This document shows, piece by piece, positions 24,159-34,013 of a stretch of 48,722 nucleotides of DNA; within the stretch, counting starts at the first letter, position 1, and each line of letters starts with the position of its first letter. Under the pieces are notes generated by a model. The model did no database searches. It saw only the letters and a program-made list of their open reading frames with translations, and had not been told where the DNA came from. A program made the position numbers and the translations under genes. This stretch comes from JBAXXL01 sp038206725. Lineage in GTDB: Bacteria; Bacteroidota; Ignavibacteria; Kapaibacteriales; UBA2268. The DNA is taken from the NCBI GenBank assembly GCA_038206725.1, contig JBBRAO010000026.1, positions 1 through 48,722 of the forward strand, written 5' to 3'.

Positions 24159-25610
24159 TTAAGGTAGATTCTCGTGAACAGTTCCATCGTCATAATAATA
24201 GACATTTCCATTAGCGCAATCGCTATAGGTTACTCCTGAATGGGTGATTATTGAAGCGGCGTTATAATTAATACCGTAATTTGAGCTGTGTTTGATGTTT
24301 ACGTTGCTCAAATTTACTTTGCAGTCCCAAAAATATAAGTTTTGCGATTCGTTTTGACCACCGTATTCAATATTGGCATAAGCTATGCTGTTATTTTGGT
24401 TAGAAAATAGCTCGACACCTTTCCATTGTCCTGCGAATTTCTTTTCAGCTGTAAATATTATAGGTTTGCTCGCAGTTCCAATGGATTCTAATTGAGAATC
24501 ATTATCGCAAGAAAATATGCCGTCAATTTGAAATTGAAGTTCAACACCGGGATTAATCACAACTTTCGAGCCGGTTACGTATATGCTCTTACACAAATAA
24601 GGCACATCTAACGCGTTTATTGTTAAATCTTTAACTATTGAAGTATAGTATGCAATTTTGACATACTTGTTAGCGTTCACAGCGAGAATTGAGTTATTGC
24701 TAATTGGAGCGGCTTGACCGAAATTCGAAAGATAAATCGGGGCATTGTCGCAATCTTTAATCTCATTATTGTCGAACTTAATGAATTTTGTGTTATCCTC
24801 AAGATATATTCCAAAATAACCCGCGCCGCTAATTATACAATTTTCCATACTCAACGATGCATTAGTCCCCAAGTACAAAGCCGCATAATCTTCGTTTGGT
24901 CTGCCGCCATTATATATTTGTACATATTTCCAGATATTATCCGCCCTATTTGAATGAAGTTCAAGACCTGCCCAAGATGCTTTGTTTGGATTATTTGCGG
25001 GTCCTTTGAAAATAATTGGGTTTGCTGGAGTACCAATCATTTGAATTCCGGCATTTTCTTCTATTGTTATTGCTCCATCTACGCTTGTAAATTCTATAGT
25101 TACTCCAGGTTGAACGGTTAGTAGAGAATTACCGGATATATATATTCTTTCATTGATATAATAGTCCACTCCCTCACGAATATTGGGCAAGGTTTTGTTT
25201 TCATTGTAGGTTCCCGACAATTCGATAGGATTGACGCTTGTGTTGTCTTCAGTTACTGTTACGGTATATATAGCTTTTGTGCCGTCCTTTGCGGTTACAG
25301 TATATTGAACAGGGATATTGAAATTCTGCAATACTCCTGAAGCAGGGTCTATGGTTGCACCGGTTGGAATAACAATAGTCGGAACCAAATATTGTTTGTT
25401 TGTCATAGGTGGAACTTTCAATGATATTGTTTTATTAGTGTGGTTGATTGTACCGATAACAACCGGAGTTAAGTCAGCGAAATGGAAGGAAACTATTTTT
25501 GTATCCGAATCGCCGCTTGGTCCTGTAGTGTCACCGCAGGAATTTAAGAAAAATAACATTCCTAAAGCAACAAGACAGAATGTCAAGTTAATTAATTTTG
25601 GAAATTTCAT
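24159..25610 (-). CDS. Secreted beta-helix lipoprotein with DUF5018-like N-terminal domain
   Basis: A 483-aa lipoprotein: signal peptide with lipobox FLNSC (Cys about residue 25), then a beta-sandwich domain (about 37-120, KIVSFHFADLTP, VTAKDGTKAIYTVTVTE) of the kind called DUF5018. From about residue 130 it is a right-handed parallel beta-helix with repeated turns such as LTVQPGVTIEF, NPIIFKGPANNPN-W-GLELHSN and CIISGAGYFGIYLEDN. Two similar halves are seen (about 150-260 and 330-440). No catalytic motif is clear, so glycan binding or scaffolding at the outer membrane is a guess. GAGG lies six bases before the ATG. Confidence 0.8.
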   Translation of the reverse strand: MKFPKLINLTFCLVALGMLFFLNSCGDTTGPSGDSDTKIVSFHFADLTPVVIGTINHTNKTISLKVPPMTNKQYLVPTIVIPTGATIDPASGVLQNFNIPVQYTVTAKDGTKAIYTVTVTEDNTSVNPIELSGTYNENKTLPNIREGVDYYINERIYISGNSLLTVQPGVTIEFTSVDGAITIEENAGIQMIGTPANPIIFKGPANNPNKASWAGLELHSNRADNIWKYVQIYNGGRPNEDYAALYLGTNASLSMENCIISGAGYFGIYLEDNTKFIKFDNNEIKDCDNAPIYLSNFGQAAPISNNSILAVNANKYVKIAYYTSIVKDLTINALDVPYLCKSIYVTGSKVVINPGVELQFQIDGIFSCDNDSQLESIGTASKPIIFTAEKKFAGQWKGVELFSNQNNSIAYANIEYGGQNESQNLYFWDCKVNLSNVNIKHSSNYGINYNAASIITHSGVTYSDCANGNVYYYDDGTVHENLP

Positions 25611-25798
25611 AAAGTGCCTCTATATGTTTTGTAAAAGTTACTAATTTACTTTTCACAAAAATATAAAATATTATTGAGAATACGATAAAATTTAGAATAT
25701 TTATTAGAAATAAATAGAGGTAGGGAAGAATACAATTTAGCGCTTGTAGTGAAAAAAAAAATTAGGATAGTCTTAAAACGCTTAGCTTTAATAACAAT

Positions 25799-25852
25799 CA
25801 AGGATGCTCGATCTACCAAGTTATTGATAACTAGGTAGGTCAAGCATCCTTG
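25799..25852. repeat. Nested hairpin repeat related to the 7641-7781 element
   Basis: The outer stem CAAGGATGCT/AGCATCCTTG is perfect; a middle stem GATCTACC/GGTAGGTC and an inner stem GTTAT/ATAAC follow. The element at 7641-7781 has the same three-level layout with different bases. Upstream, TAGTCTTAAAAC (25768-25779) resembles a decayed end of that element. The 25611-25879 gap otherwise holds no gene. Confidence 0.65.
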
Positions 25853-25879
25853 TTTATAATAATTATTTATTCCAGCAGA

Positions 25880-26425
25880 CTATTTTATTATCTTGGAAAT
25901 CGCCTTAAATCTATCCGTACCGGAATGTCTTTGCAATTCGAATAGCATAGATTCATAGGTGCTTATCATCGCGCCCGAGCTTGCCATTCTTTTTATCGCG
26001 TGTTTTTTGTCATTCGGGTTACGAGATGAAACGCAATCTTCTATAATTATTGGTTGATACCCCGCGGCAAGCATATCAATAGTGGTTTGCAAAACGCAGA
26101 CGTGGGATTCAATCCCGCATATAATTATATTTTTTCTTTTCGCCGCTTCAAGAGCGGTAACAAAATTGGGTTCATCCATACAACTGAACGCCATTTTTTC
26201 TATTGGTTTATATTCCGCCCCCAATGATTCTACAATAGATTCGATAGTTCCGCCGATTGCTTTGCTGTATTGTTCGGTTACTAAAATCGGAATATCTAAT
26301 ACTTTCATTCCTTCCAAAAGTTTTAGAATATTTATTTCCAATTTTTCACATTCGTATATAGCCGGAAAAAGCCTCGATTGATTGTCAAGTGACAAAAATA
26401 CAGTATCTTCAGTTAGAATTCTCAT
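25880..26425 (-). CDS. Isochorismatase-family cysteine hydrolase (YcaC-like)
   Basis: A 181-aa single-domain protein of the isochorismatase-like fold. The catalytic triad is visible: Asp in FLSLDNQSRLF (about residue 14), Lys in EKMAFSC (about 78) and Cys in IICGIESHVCVLQT (about 109-110). Members hydrolyse amides or vinyl ethers (nicotinamide, ureidoacrylate, isochorismate); the KMAFSC form and the short length resemble the YcaC branch, whose physiological substrate is unclear. The gene stands alone between a repeat and the divergent rex gene. Confidence 0.87.
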   Translation of the reverse strand: MRILTEDTVFLSLDNQSRLFPAIYECEKLEINILKLLEGMKVLDIPILVTEQYSKAIGGTIESIVESLGAEYKPIEKMAFSCMDEPNFVTALEAAKRKNIIICGIESHVCVLQTTIDMLAAGYQPIIIEDCVSSRNPNDKKHAIKRMASSGAMISTYESMLFELQRHSGTDRFKAISKIIK

Positions 26426-26486
26426 ATTTGATCCATTAATAAATAATATGAAAACGAAAATAATATGATAAATATTTTATACAAAG

Positions 26487-26518
26487 TTTGGAAAATTAAT
26501 TCATTAATGATAATTTTG
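26487..26518 (+). promoter_or_regulatory. Bacteroidetes-type promoter of rex
   Basis: TTTG (26487-26490), a 20-bp spacer and TAATTTTG (26511-26518) match the -33/-7 pattern known for the Bacteroidetes primary sigma factor. The rex start codon is 42 bases further. TTTGTGAAAA just after it resembles one half of a Rex operator. Confidence 0.6.
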
Positions 26519-26560
26519 CTTTTGTGAAAAATATTGCAGTAATAATTTATAAGTGAGATT

Positions 26561-27184
26561 ATGAAGAATGACGAACAAATACCGGAGCCAACACTAAGAA
26601 GATTATCAAGTTATCTTCTTTATCTCTTGCAAATGCGCGACAGAGGCATTATTACCGTTTCCAGTACAATGATAGCGACTGAACTTTACTTAGAGAGCGG
26701 CAAGGTAAGAAAAGATTTTCAATATGCTAAAATTAAAGGAAGACCGAAACGCGGATATGATGTAAATCATCTCATATTTGAGATAGATAAATTATTAAAA
26801 TGGGATGGTCCTAAACCGGCGTTAATTATTGGTGTCGGGAGTTTAGGTACGGCACTAATCGGCTACGGCACGTTTTTGCGATACGGCATTCGCTTTGTTG
26901 CCGCGTTCGACAACGACCCGGAAAAAATCGGGCATACAGTTCAAGATATAGTAATCGAAAATTTGGTACATATTAAAAGCACAATCCAAAACAAAGGAAT
27001 CGAAATTGCAGTTTTGACCGTACCGGAAGAAGTCGCTCAAAACATAACCGATATATTGGTTAAATGCAAAATTAAAGCAATATGGAATTTTACGCCTGTC
27101 CGTATAAAAGTACCACCCAAAGTAGTAGTTGAGCACGCACGCTTTGCCCAAAGTTTAGCAGTACTTACGTATAAGATTGATTAA
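26561..27184 (+). CDS. rex: Redox-sensing transcriptional repressor Rex
   Basis: A 207-aa repressor. Residues 1-80 are a winged-helix domain (RRLSSYLLYLLQM, SGKVRKDFQYAKIKGRPKRGYDV). Residues 85-207 form a Rossmann NAD(H)-binding domain with GVGSLGTALIGY and the acidic FDNDPEKIG that follows. The final helix FAQSLAVLTYKI is the swapped dimer helix. Rex senses the NADH/NAD+ ratio and represses fermentative and respiratory genes when NADH is low. A good promoter lies just upstream, and a weak half-operator near the start site may mean self-control. A terminator follows the gene, so it is monocistronic. Confidence 0.94.
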   Translation: MKNDEQIPEPTLRRLSSYLLYLLQMRDRGIITVSSTMIATELYLESGKVRKDFQYAKIKGRPKRGYDVNHLIFEIDKLLKWDGPKPALIIGVGSLGTALIGYGTFLRYGIRFVAAFDNDPEKIGHTVQDIVIENLVHIKSTIQNKGIEIAVLTVPEEVAQNITDILVKCKIKAIWNFTPVRIKVPPKVVVEHARFAQSLAVLTYKID

Positions 27185-27222
27185 TGAATTGGTAAAATAG
27201 ATTCAAATCAGACAAAATTAGA

Positions 27223-27251
27223 GAAAACGCAGACCCAAGGTTTGCGTTTTC
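27223..27251 (+). terminator. Rho-independent terminator of rex
   Basis: GAAAACGCAGACC (27223-27235) pairs with GGTTTGCGTTTTC (27239-27251) over 13 bp with one G.T pair and a CAA loop, followed by the T-rich TTCTTTCG. Confidence 0.82.
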
Positions 27252-27258
27252 TTCTTTC

Positions 27259-27282
27259 GTTACCAAGCAGGAGCTTTTAACG
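27259..27282. repeat. GTTACCAAGC hairpin repeat, degenerate copy
   Basis: CGTTACCAAGCAGGAGCTTT is shared with 13367-13391, but the right arm has decayed (TTTTAACG instead of GGTAACG). It lies between the rex terminator and tamB. Confidence 0.55.
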
Positions 27283-27408
27283 AGATTAAATAATAATTTC
27301 CTCTTTCAAACATCTATACAAAAAAAAGCAAAAAAACTTACCAATCCGCAACAAATGGCAGTATAATTGCTATTAATACTAACAAGTATTGTTTAATTAG
27401 AGGGTAAT

Positions 27409-30400
27409 TTGACCGACAGTTCAAATAAAAATATTGAAAAACGCAAACGCAGAATAATAGCTAAGATATTAGCTATTATATGGTTATTGCTTATTGTTTT
27501 CACCGCGTCAACCATTCTATTTTTCGAAGCAGGATGGTTTAGAAAACCGATTTTGCAGAGTATAATTACGATAGTAAATTCTGAGTTGAAGGGAAGAGTT
27601 GAGCTCGAGGATATTCATTTCTACACAATGAACGGTATAATGATAAGCGACGTAAAAGTTTTGGCAGGAAAAGATACCGTTGTCTCAGCCGATAAAATAT
27701 ATTTGAATGTCAATCTAATGACTTTATTTACCAATAACATAAAAATCAACAAAGTATATATAAAAAACGCGCGGATCTCACTTTTGCGCAGTAAACTTGG
27801 CGAATGGAACATATCGAACATTGCCAATAAATCGACCAAGCCTGCGAAAGAATTAAAGCTCGGTATAAAAATCAAAGAACTAATCCTCGAGAGTTCCTAC
27901 TTTAAAATGTACGATTCGACCAAAGCCGCGACCGATAAATCCGCAATTGATTACTCCCATATGTCTTATGCGGGTATTGAATTAAGAGCTTCCGCCGAAT
28001 ACAAAACAAAATCAATAAAGGTAGATTTACTGAAACTTCAAGGAACTGAGCAGAAAACCGGTTTCTTTATGAAAGAATTTAGCGGTATTTTTACACTCAA
28101 CGACAGCACAATAATAGCAGAGAATACGAGAATCAAAACCTTAAAATCCGATATCGAATTGGACGCCGAATATAAATTAGGTATATTTAGTACCAAAAAA
28201 ACGCTTGTAAATGACATATATATGGCGGCGGATATAAAATTTAACAAATTTGATTTTTCTGATGTCCAAAAAATAGCACCCATTAAGAATTTCGATTTTT
28301 TCCGTAATACAGAAGGTGAAATTAAAGCCCGTGGAACTTTGAACAATTTATATATATACTATTTTAATGTTCAAAATGGTGATGTTGGTATAGGCTTAAA
28401 GAACGTTCGATTGAAAAATCTGATGGATATAAAGAAATTTACATACAAAGCCAATATCGAAGCCGACGCGGATCAATCGCAACTTCCAAAAATATTCAAA
28501 TTTATGGATTTTTCTAAACTTCCGTATTTCGGTAAGATTCGTATAGATAATTCTTATGTTTACGGAACGACGGATAGCGTTTTTACTGTTTTAAATGTCA
28601 AATCAACTAACGGTGATTTTGGTTTAAACGGTGGCTTATGCTTCCAACCCGTGTCAAATTATTTTTTGAAAATAGATGCTAAAAAGTTGAATGTCAACAG
28701 CATATTAAAGAAGACCGATATATCGAATAATCTTAATTTTTCGCTTGAGCTGAAAGGCTCGGATATAAACTATAAGAAATTGACTTCCCAGTTAATGCTG
28801 AAATGCACTGAATCTGAAATTAATAATGTCCAAATCCAGAGCGCAAAAATAAAACTAAGTTCTGTTGCGGGAAACTACACGTTAGACACATTGAATTTTG
28901 TTACGATGAATAAATCCGGCACGCCAATGCAGTTCAGTTTATACGGCAATATCGCGTTTATGGACAACAATCCACCGATATATAATTTCACTAGCAATTA
29001 TACTAATTTGGATTTAGCATATTTAACCAAAAATAGCGGTATGCCGAACATAATGAGCGGTGAAATTAATATTTTGGGTAGAGGGTTAAATATTGATTCG
29101 ATGGTTACCAAAGTGCTTTTGAATTTTGACGAGGTTACATTTAGCGATAAATCACTTTTCCCGTTCGACGTTTCTATGGAATTAGGTGATTTACCTGAGG
29201 TAGGACGCTTCGCAAAAGTGAACTCCGATTTCGTTGATTTGGATTTAACGGGTAACTATAAATTATCAGAACTTTCGGAGCACATTTCTGATTTCACAAA
29301 AGAGTTGGGGAAGAGCTTTGCTAATTATTATGGGAAGCTTATTCCGGGGAACAATGAAGCAACAAATACAGCCACAAAGCGCAAAGCAATACCTTTGTTA
29401 AATTGTTCAGTAAAAATGAATTTGAAGGATATTGCCGCATTTTCGACTTTTTGGAAGGGTAGTGAGATTGATTTAGATTCGCGGTTGAAGATAGATATAG
29501 CAACGACTGCACTTCGCTCGGATATAAAAATATCGGAACTAAATATAGACAATTTAAAATATTACAACAAAAAAAATAAATTAAATATAAAAAATATAAA
29601 CATAGTAGCCAATACAAGTTTTACATACTCCGATTCGCTTTTGGAACTTGAGTCAATGAATTTCCGCCTGCGAATACCGGATAAAATTATATATAATAAA
29701 GAGGAACTGCATTTTCCATATTTGAATTTAGAAATTTCGGATAAGCAAATAGATTTGTCAACGGCGATGGGCTTTTGGGATAAAATTGCCATAAATCTTA
29801 AAACTTCCTTTAACGTAACCGAAAACAGCGTCTTAATGCACGCCGACAGCCTCAGAATTGACCTAAAAAATGGTTTCATTTTCCAAAATCCAAACCCGAT
29901 TATAGCGGAGGCAACGAGCGAAAAAATCGTTCTCAGTGATTGTTCATTTATTGGTACCGGTGGAAGCCGGCTCGATTTACAAGGGACATTAAGGGATTCT
30001 GTTCTTGAAGACTGTAGCGTTGAATTGCGTGATTTCGGAATTTTGACTTTGAATAAATTCTTTCCTAAATCAAGTATGGATATGATTCAAAAAGTTGATT
30101 TAACTATAAACAATTTAATTTTAAAAGCCAATGGTACATTCAATAATCCAAAATTGAATCTAAATCTTAATACCAATGAAGTGAGCTTCGATCAAGTTCC
30201 CTTCGGGACGCTAAATATTTATGCGAACTATTCAAAAGAGGCTATAAACGGCGGGGTTCGTGTATTTACAAAACCGGATGAACCAAGGTTGGATATCCGT
30301 GTGAATAAATTTAATATGATAAACGACAAATTGGAATATAACGTAGATGTTGTCGCTGACAGCTTCGCTTTGAACCCATTAGCGGCGTTCATAGAACCGC

Positions 30401-31887
30401 TTTTTGCATTGAAAGCGACATTGAACTGCAATGTGAATTTGAATTCAACACGAGCAGATGGTGCTGTTTTAACGGGAGATTTAGCTATTGATGATGCTTA
30501 TGTTCATTTAAGAAGCACTAATATGAAATATAAATCCGATGTTAAACTCCATTTCGAAGATAAAATAATAAGAATCGACAAAATTGATATTGTGAATTAC
30601 GATACCAAAGGAATGAAGGGTACCGCAAGCTTAAAAGGATTAGTATATTACGACGAAAGATTAAATCTTGACAGTATGAATGTCGAATTAACAGCACACA
30701 AGCTGAAAATACTAGGTTCTGAAACTAAAGAAACGATGCAGAGTTTTTACGGCGATGTTGTGATATCTACCGATAACATTATGAATGTAGCCGGAGAGTT
30801 CGACAAACTAAGATTCACTGGTGGCTTGGCGCTGAACTACGCCGATATAAATCTTCCTCTTTTGAGCGGTGGTAAAAATGCTGAATCAAAATTAGAGTAT
30901 GAATACTATCCAGAGAAGCCATCAGTAACTCCTAAAAATCAAGATATTAATGACATTAAAAAAGAATCCGTTGTAAAGGGCGAGGAAGTAAAAGCGGCTA
31001 AGAAAAGGAAAAATATTTTCAGAAATTTTGATATAGATATAACATTCGATATTGCCGGAAAAGAATCAGTCTCTATGGATTTGGGACCGCTCGGTGAAAT
31101 ATATGCTGAAATAAATGAAAGAGATAACAAAAAAATATCTTATGTAAAAAGACCGGGCGACGATTACGGTCAAATTAACGGCAAAATAGTCCTATCCGAT
31201 AAATCGAAATTAAATACATTCAAAATCCTCAGTGTTTCAGGTGATATAGAATTCCCTACAGGTTCGCCACTTGAGCCAAAGGTCGATATTCAAGCGCGTT
31301 ATAAGGGAATAACGACAATTGGAACAATCAGAAAGAATTATGAAGTAGTGATTGAATTATGGGGTCCACCAAAAAATCTTCAAACAAACATTTATTATTT
31401 GCTTGATGGCGATCGTGCCAGCGGTGACAAGAGTGAAATCCAAGAAAAGGCGCTTTATCTGCTTCTTACCGGGAAGTTCAAGGGAACAAGCTCTGGGGAC
31501 ACACAAAATCAAGGACCAAATATCATAGCCGAGGGGGGGAGCGCGCTTGTATCCGCATTTGCATCTAAAACGCTAACCGATTTACTGGCAACCGGATTTA
31601 TCAGTAACGCCGGAATTGATTTTAAAGGTTCCTCGTTCGAAGAGCCAACAATAAAATTCCAAGGACAACTCCCGGGTGATATAACGTGGTCATTTGGCAG
31701 TGACTTAGCGAATTTGAACGGTAGCCGAGAAATAATAATCGAAATTCCACTTCGGTCTTTATTAAATAAAAACTACTTTAATAACGTATTTTTAAAAGCG
31801 TCTTGGAACGAGCTTTCCCAGAAAACGGAGATAAATAACTCCGATACTGACTGGCAAATAATGATTAACTTTAATAAGAGCTGGTAG
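27409..31887 (+). CDS. tamB: TamB-family translocation and assembly module protein
   Basis: A 1,492-aa envelope protein. Residues about 17-40 form an inner-membrane anchor (AKILAIIWLLLIVFTASTIL) after a basic start; the rest is periplasmic and rich in beta strands of the AsmA/TamB type, ending with the TamB C-terminal domain (DITWSFGSDL, FNNVFLKASWNE). TamB-like proteins bridge the inner membrane to an outer-membrane Omp85 partner and are implicated in barrel insertion and lipid transport. The start is TTG 27409: AGAGGG lies four bases upstream, and the next ATG (about residue 62) would lose the membrane anchor. Its stop is one base before the dihydrouridine synthase ATG, so the two are translationally linked. 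No tamA/bamA-like gene is in the window. Confidence 0.87.
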   Translation: MTDSSNKNIEKRKRRIIAKILAIIWLLLIVFTASTILFFEAGWFRKPILQSIITIVNSELKGRVELEDIHFYTMNGIMISDVKVLAGKDTVVSADKIYLNVNLMTLFTNNIKINKVYIKNARISLLRSKLGEWNISNIANKSTKPAKELKLGIKIKELILESSYFKMYDSTKAATDKSAIDYSHMSYAGIELRASAEYKTKSIKVDLLKLQGTEQKTGFFMKEFSGIFTLNDSTIIAENTRIKTLKSDIELDAEYKLGIFSTKKTLVNDIYMAADIKFNKFDFSDVQKIAPIKNFDFFRNTEGEIKARGTLNNLYIYYFNVQNGDVGIGLKNVRLKNLMDIKKFTYKANIEADADQSQLPKIFKFMDFSKLPYFGKIRIDNSYVYGTTDSVFTVLNVKSTNGDFGLNGGLCFQPVSNYFLKIDAKKLNVNSILKKTDISNNLNFSLELKGSDINYKKLTSQLMLKCTESEINNVQIQSAKIKLSSVAGNYTLDTLNFVTMNKSGTPMQFSLYGNIAFMDNNPPIYNFTSNYTNLDLAYLTKNSGMPNIMSGEINILGRGLNIDSMVTKVLLNFDEVTFSDKSLFPFDVSMELGDLPEVGRFAKVNSDFVDLDLTGNYKLSELSEHISDFTKELGKSFANYYGKLIPGNNEATNTATKRKAIPLLNCSVKMNLKDIAAFSTFWKGSEIDLDSRLKIDIATTALRSDIKISELNIDNLKYYNKKNKLNIKNINIVANTSFTYSDSLLELESMNFRLRIPDKIIYNKEELHFPYLNLEISDKQIDLSTAMGFWDKIAINLKTSFNVTENSVLMHADSLRIDLKNGFIFQNPNPIIAEATSEKIVLSDCSFIGTGGSRLDLQGTLRDSVLEDCSVELRDFGILTLNKFFPKSSMDMIQKVDLTINNLILKANGTFNNPKLNLNLNTNEVSFDQVPFGTLNIYANYSKEAINGGVRVFTKPDEPRLDIRVNKFNMINDKLEYNVDVVADSFALNPLAAFIEPLFALKATLNCNVNLNSTRADGAVLTGDLAIDDAYVHLRSTNMKYKSDVKLHFEDKIIRIDKIDIVNYDTKGMKGTASLKGLVYYDERLNLDSMNVELTAHKLKILGSETKETMQSFYGDVVISTDNIMNVAGEFDKLRFTGGLALNYADINLPLLSGGKNAESKLEYEYYPEKPSVTPKNQDINDIKKESVVKGEEVKAAKKRKNIFRNFDIDITFDIAGKESVSMDLGPLGEIYAEINERDNKKISYVKRPGDDYGQINGKIVLSDKSKLNTFKILSVSGDIEFPTGSPLEPKVDIQARYKGITTIGTIRKNYEVVIELWGPPKNLQTNIYYLLDGDRASGDKSEIQEKALYLLLTGKFKGTSSGDTQNQGPNIIAEGGSALVSAFASKTLTDLLATGFISNAGIDFKGSSFEEPTIKFQGQLPGDITWSFGSDLANLNGSREIIIEIPLRSLLNKNYFNNVFLKASWNELSQKTEINNSDTDWQIMINFNKSW

Positions 31888-31888
31888 T

Positions 31889-32875
31889 ATGAGCAATTTT
31901 TGGATTGACTTACCTAAGCCAATAATTTGCGCCGCTCCTATGGAAGATGTTACCGATACTGTATTTCGTGAGATTTTATTAAGCCGGGCGGATGTTGAAA
32001 CCCTCAACGTAGTTTGTACTGAATTTGTCGCTACAGAGGGCATTTGCCACGAAGTCGGTGTCGAAAATGTCAGCCATAGATTTTTAATTTCTGATAGTGA
32101 AAGAGAATTATTAAAAAGTAGAAACACAAAAATCATTGCCCAAATATGGGGAGCTAAACCTGAAAATTTCTACAAAAGCATAAAGTTAATAACTGAAAAA
32201 TACGATTTCGACGGAATTGATATAAATATGGGCTGTCCGATGAAAAAAATCATCCGTCAAGCCGGTGGAGCAAGTTTAGTTCGTGAGCCGGAATCAGCTA
32301 AAGAGATTATCGCGGCATCAAAATCCGCAACCAATCTCCCTATAAGCGTTAAAACCAGAACAGGAGACATAGAACCACAAATCGAGACTTGGATACAAGC
32401 CTTAGCCGATGCCAAACCCGCCGCGATAACACTCCACGGACGAACCCGAAGTATGATGTACAAAGGTTTAGCGGATTGGTCAGAAATAAAAAAGGCAAAT
32501 GATTTAGTAAAAAGCATTTCACCGGAAACAGTTTTGATTGGGAATGGAGATATACATTCTTTAGAATCCGCGAAGGAACGGATTGAATATTCCGGTGTTG
32601 ACGGTGTGATGATAGGGCGTGGAATGATGAGCAATCCTTGGGTGTTCTCTCGCGATTTACCCGAAATAAGTATAACTATGCGCTTTGAAGTACTTCTTGA
32701 ACACGCGCGGTTATTTGATAAAGTCTGGGGTGACACGAAGCCTTTCGCGGTCATAAAGAAATTTTTTAAATCTTATATCAATTCATTTAACGGAGCAAGT
32801 GAGCTGAGAAATCGTTTGATGTCTTGTTCATCGATGAAGGAAATAGAAAATTTAATCGCCGATTATTCGTTATAG
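31889..32875 (+). CDS. tRNA-dihydrouridine synthase family protein
   Basis: A 328-aa FMN-dependent TIM-barrel enzyme that reduces uridine to dihydrouridine in tRNA loops. Landmarks are IICAAPMEDVTDTVFR, AQIWGAKPENF, GIDINMGCPMKKI with the catalytic Cys, GASLVREPE, LHGRTRSMMYKG, and the FMN phosphate loops IGNGDI and MIGRGMMSNPW. The common start motif APMAGVTD reads APMEDVTD here, which is unusual but keeps the fold. The Dus subgroup was not assigned. It is co-transcribed with tamB (one base between stop and start) and probably with the ManC-like gene 40 bases later. Confidence 0.9.
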   Translation: MSNFWIDLPKPIICAAPMEDVTDTVFREILLSRADVETLNVVCTEFVATEGICHEVGVENVSHRFLISDSERELLKSRNTKIIAQIWGAKPENFYKSIKLITEKYDFDGIDINMGCPMKKIIRQAGGASLVREPESAKEIIAASKSATNLPISVKTRTGDIEPQIETWIQALADAKPAAITLHGRTRSMMYKGLADWSEIKKANDLVKSISPETVLIGNGDIHSLESAKERIEYSGVDGVMIGRGMMSNPWVFSRDLPEISITMRFEVLLEHARLFDKVWGDTKPFAVIKKFFKSYINSFNGASELRNRLMSCSSMKEIENLIADYSL

Positions 32876-32914
32876 CTAATATAATTTAAAAATAAATATA
32901 GGCTTCGACAATTT

Positions 32915-34009
32915 ATGAAAAATATCAAAAAAATTGCCGTTATTATGGTAGGTGGCGGCGATTCCTACTTCTGGCCCTATTCCAACGCGGAAAAATCCAA
33001 AACATTCAGTATGATACACGGCAAAGGTACATTTCTACAAAATACTTATGCACGGCTTTTGGGTTTATTTCCCCCTGATGATATTTATATTGTAACAGTA
33101 AAAGAATCCTATGCATTTGTAATCGAACAAGTTCCCGACGTAGATAATTCGCATATAATTTTAGAACCAAGTCGTCGTGGGACGGCACCTTGTCTTTCAT
33201 TTGTGGCATTCTTTTTAAAAGATAAATTGCCGGAAGATACCATTATTACAGCCTTTCCGGTTGACCACGTTATAGCCGATTTATGGAGTTTTCAACAATC
33301 CGTATCTATTGCAATTGAAGTAGCTTCCAAAAGAGATGCTATTGTTACAATTGGTTTGAAGCCAAGTAGAGCAGAAACAAATTATGGTTACCTGCAGTAC
33401 AGCGAAAGTCCTAATGAAGTAGAAGAATTTTTTGACCGTGGGGTAAGAAAAGGAATCACCTTTGCTGAAAAACCCGATATAGCAACAGCACAGAGATTCA
33501 TTGAATCCGGTGATTTCCTGTGGAATAGCGGAATCTATGTTATAAATATGAAAACATTTTTTGCAAAGGTAGATAAATACCTTCACGAATATAGTGACAT
33601 ATTCGAAAAAGTCTGTGCTCTCTACGGTAAAGAAGATAAACAAACAGAAATAGAAAATCTTTATAAAAGCATTACAAGAACGTCTCTGGATAATGGGATA
33701 TTAGAAAAATCGCAATTGGTTTATATCGTGAAAGGTGAATTCGAGTGGACCGATTTGAATAATTGGGATGAATTTCACAGAATTAGTAAAAAAGACGCTG
33801 ACAATAACCTCTTGAATGGCAATATTATATCCATTGATAATAAAAATACTATTATTTCCTCGGGCGATAAAATGCTTGCCGTTATCGGAATGGAGGATGT
33901 GATAATCATTAATTCAGAATTTGGTATATTAGTATGTAAGCGTTCCGAAAGCGAACGTGTACTTGAAATAATCAACTATATGAAACTTAACAACATTAAG
34001 CAAACATAA
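32915..34009 (+). CDS. Mannose-1-phosphate guanylyltransferase-like protein with altered signature
   Basis: A 364-aa protein matching the ManC/ManA-type nucleotidyltransferase domain end to end: EPSRRGTAPCL, FPVDHVI, ETNYGYLQY, FAEKPD, FLWNSGIYV and FEWTDLNNWDEF are all recognisable. The usual product is GDP-mannose from GTP and mannose-1-phosphate. However, the nucleotide-binding signature GG-x-GTRLWPLSR reads GGGDSYFWPYSNAEKSK: the conserved Gly, Thr-Arg and the following Arg are missing while K (KSKTF) remains. Activity may be altered or lost. With the fused enzyme at 4586 the genome would have two such proteins. It is the last gene after tamB and dus, five bases before the convergent T9SS gene. 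Confidence 0.82.
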   Translation: MKNIKKIAVIMVGGGDSYFWPYSNAEKSKTFSMIHGKGTFLQNTYARLLGLFPPDDIYIVTVKESYAFVIEQVPDVDNSHIILEPSRRGTAPCLSFVAFFLKDKLPEDTIITAFPVDHVIADLWSFQQSVSIAIEVASKRDAIVTIGLKPSRAETNYGYLQYSESPNEVEEFFDRGVRKGITFAEKPDIATAQRFIESGDFLWNSGIYVINMKTFFAKVDKYLHEYSDIFEKVCALYGKEDKQTEIENLYKSITRTSLDNGILEKSQLVYIVKGEFEWTDLNNWDEFHRISKKDADNNLLNGNIISIDNKNTIISSGDKMLAVIGMEDVIIINSEFGILVCKRSESERVLEIINYMKLNNIKQT

Positions 34010-34013
34010 TTAG

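Noticed and set aside
32257..32754. 165-aa minus-strand ORF within the tRNA-dihydrouridine synthase gene
   Set aside because: It is antisense to a gene with clear catalytic motifs; no independent support.
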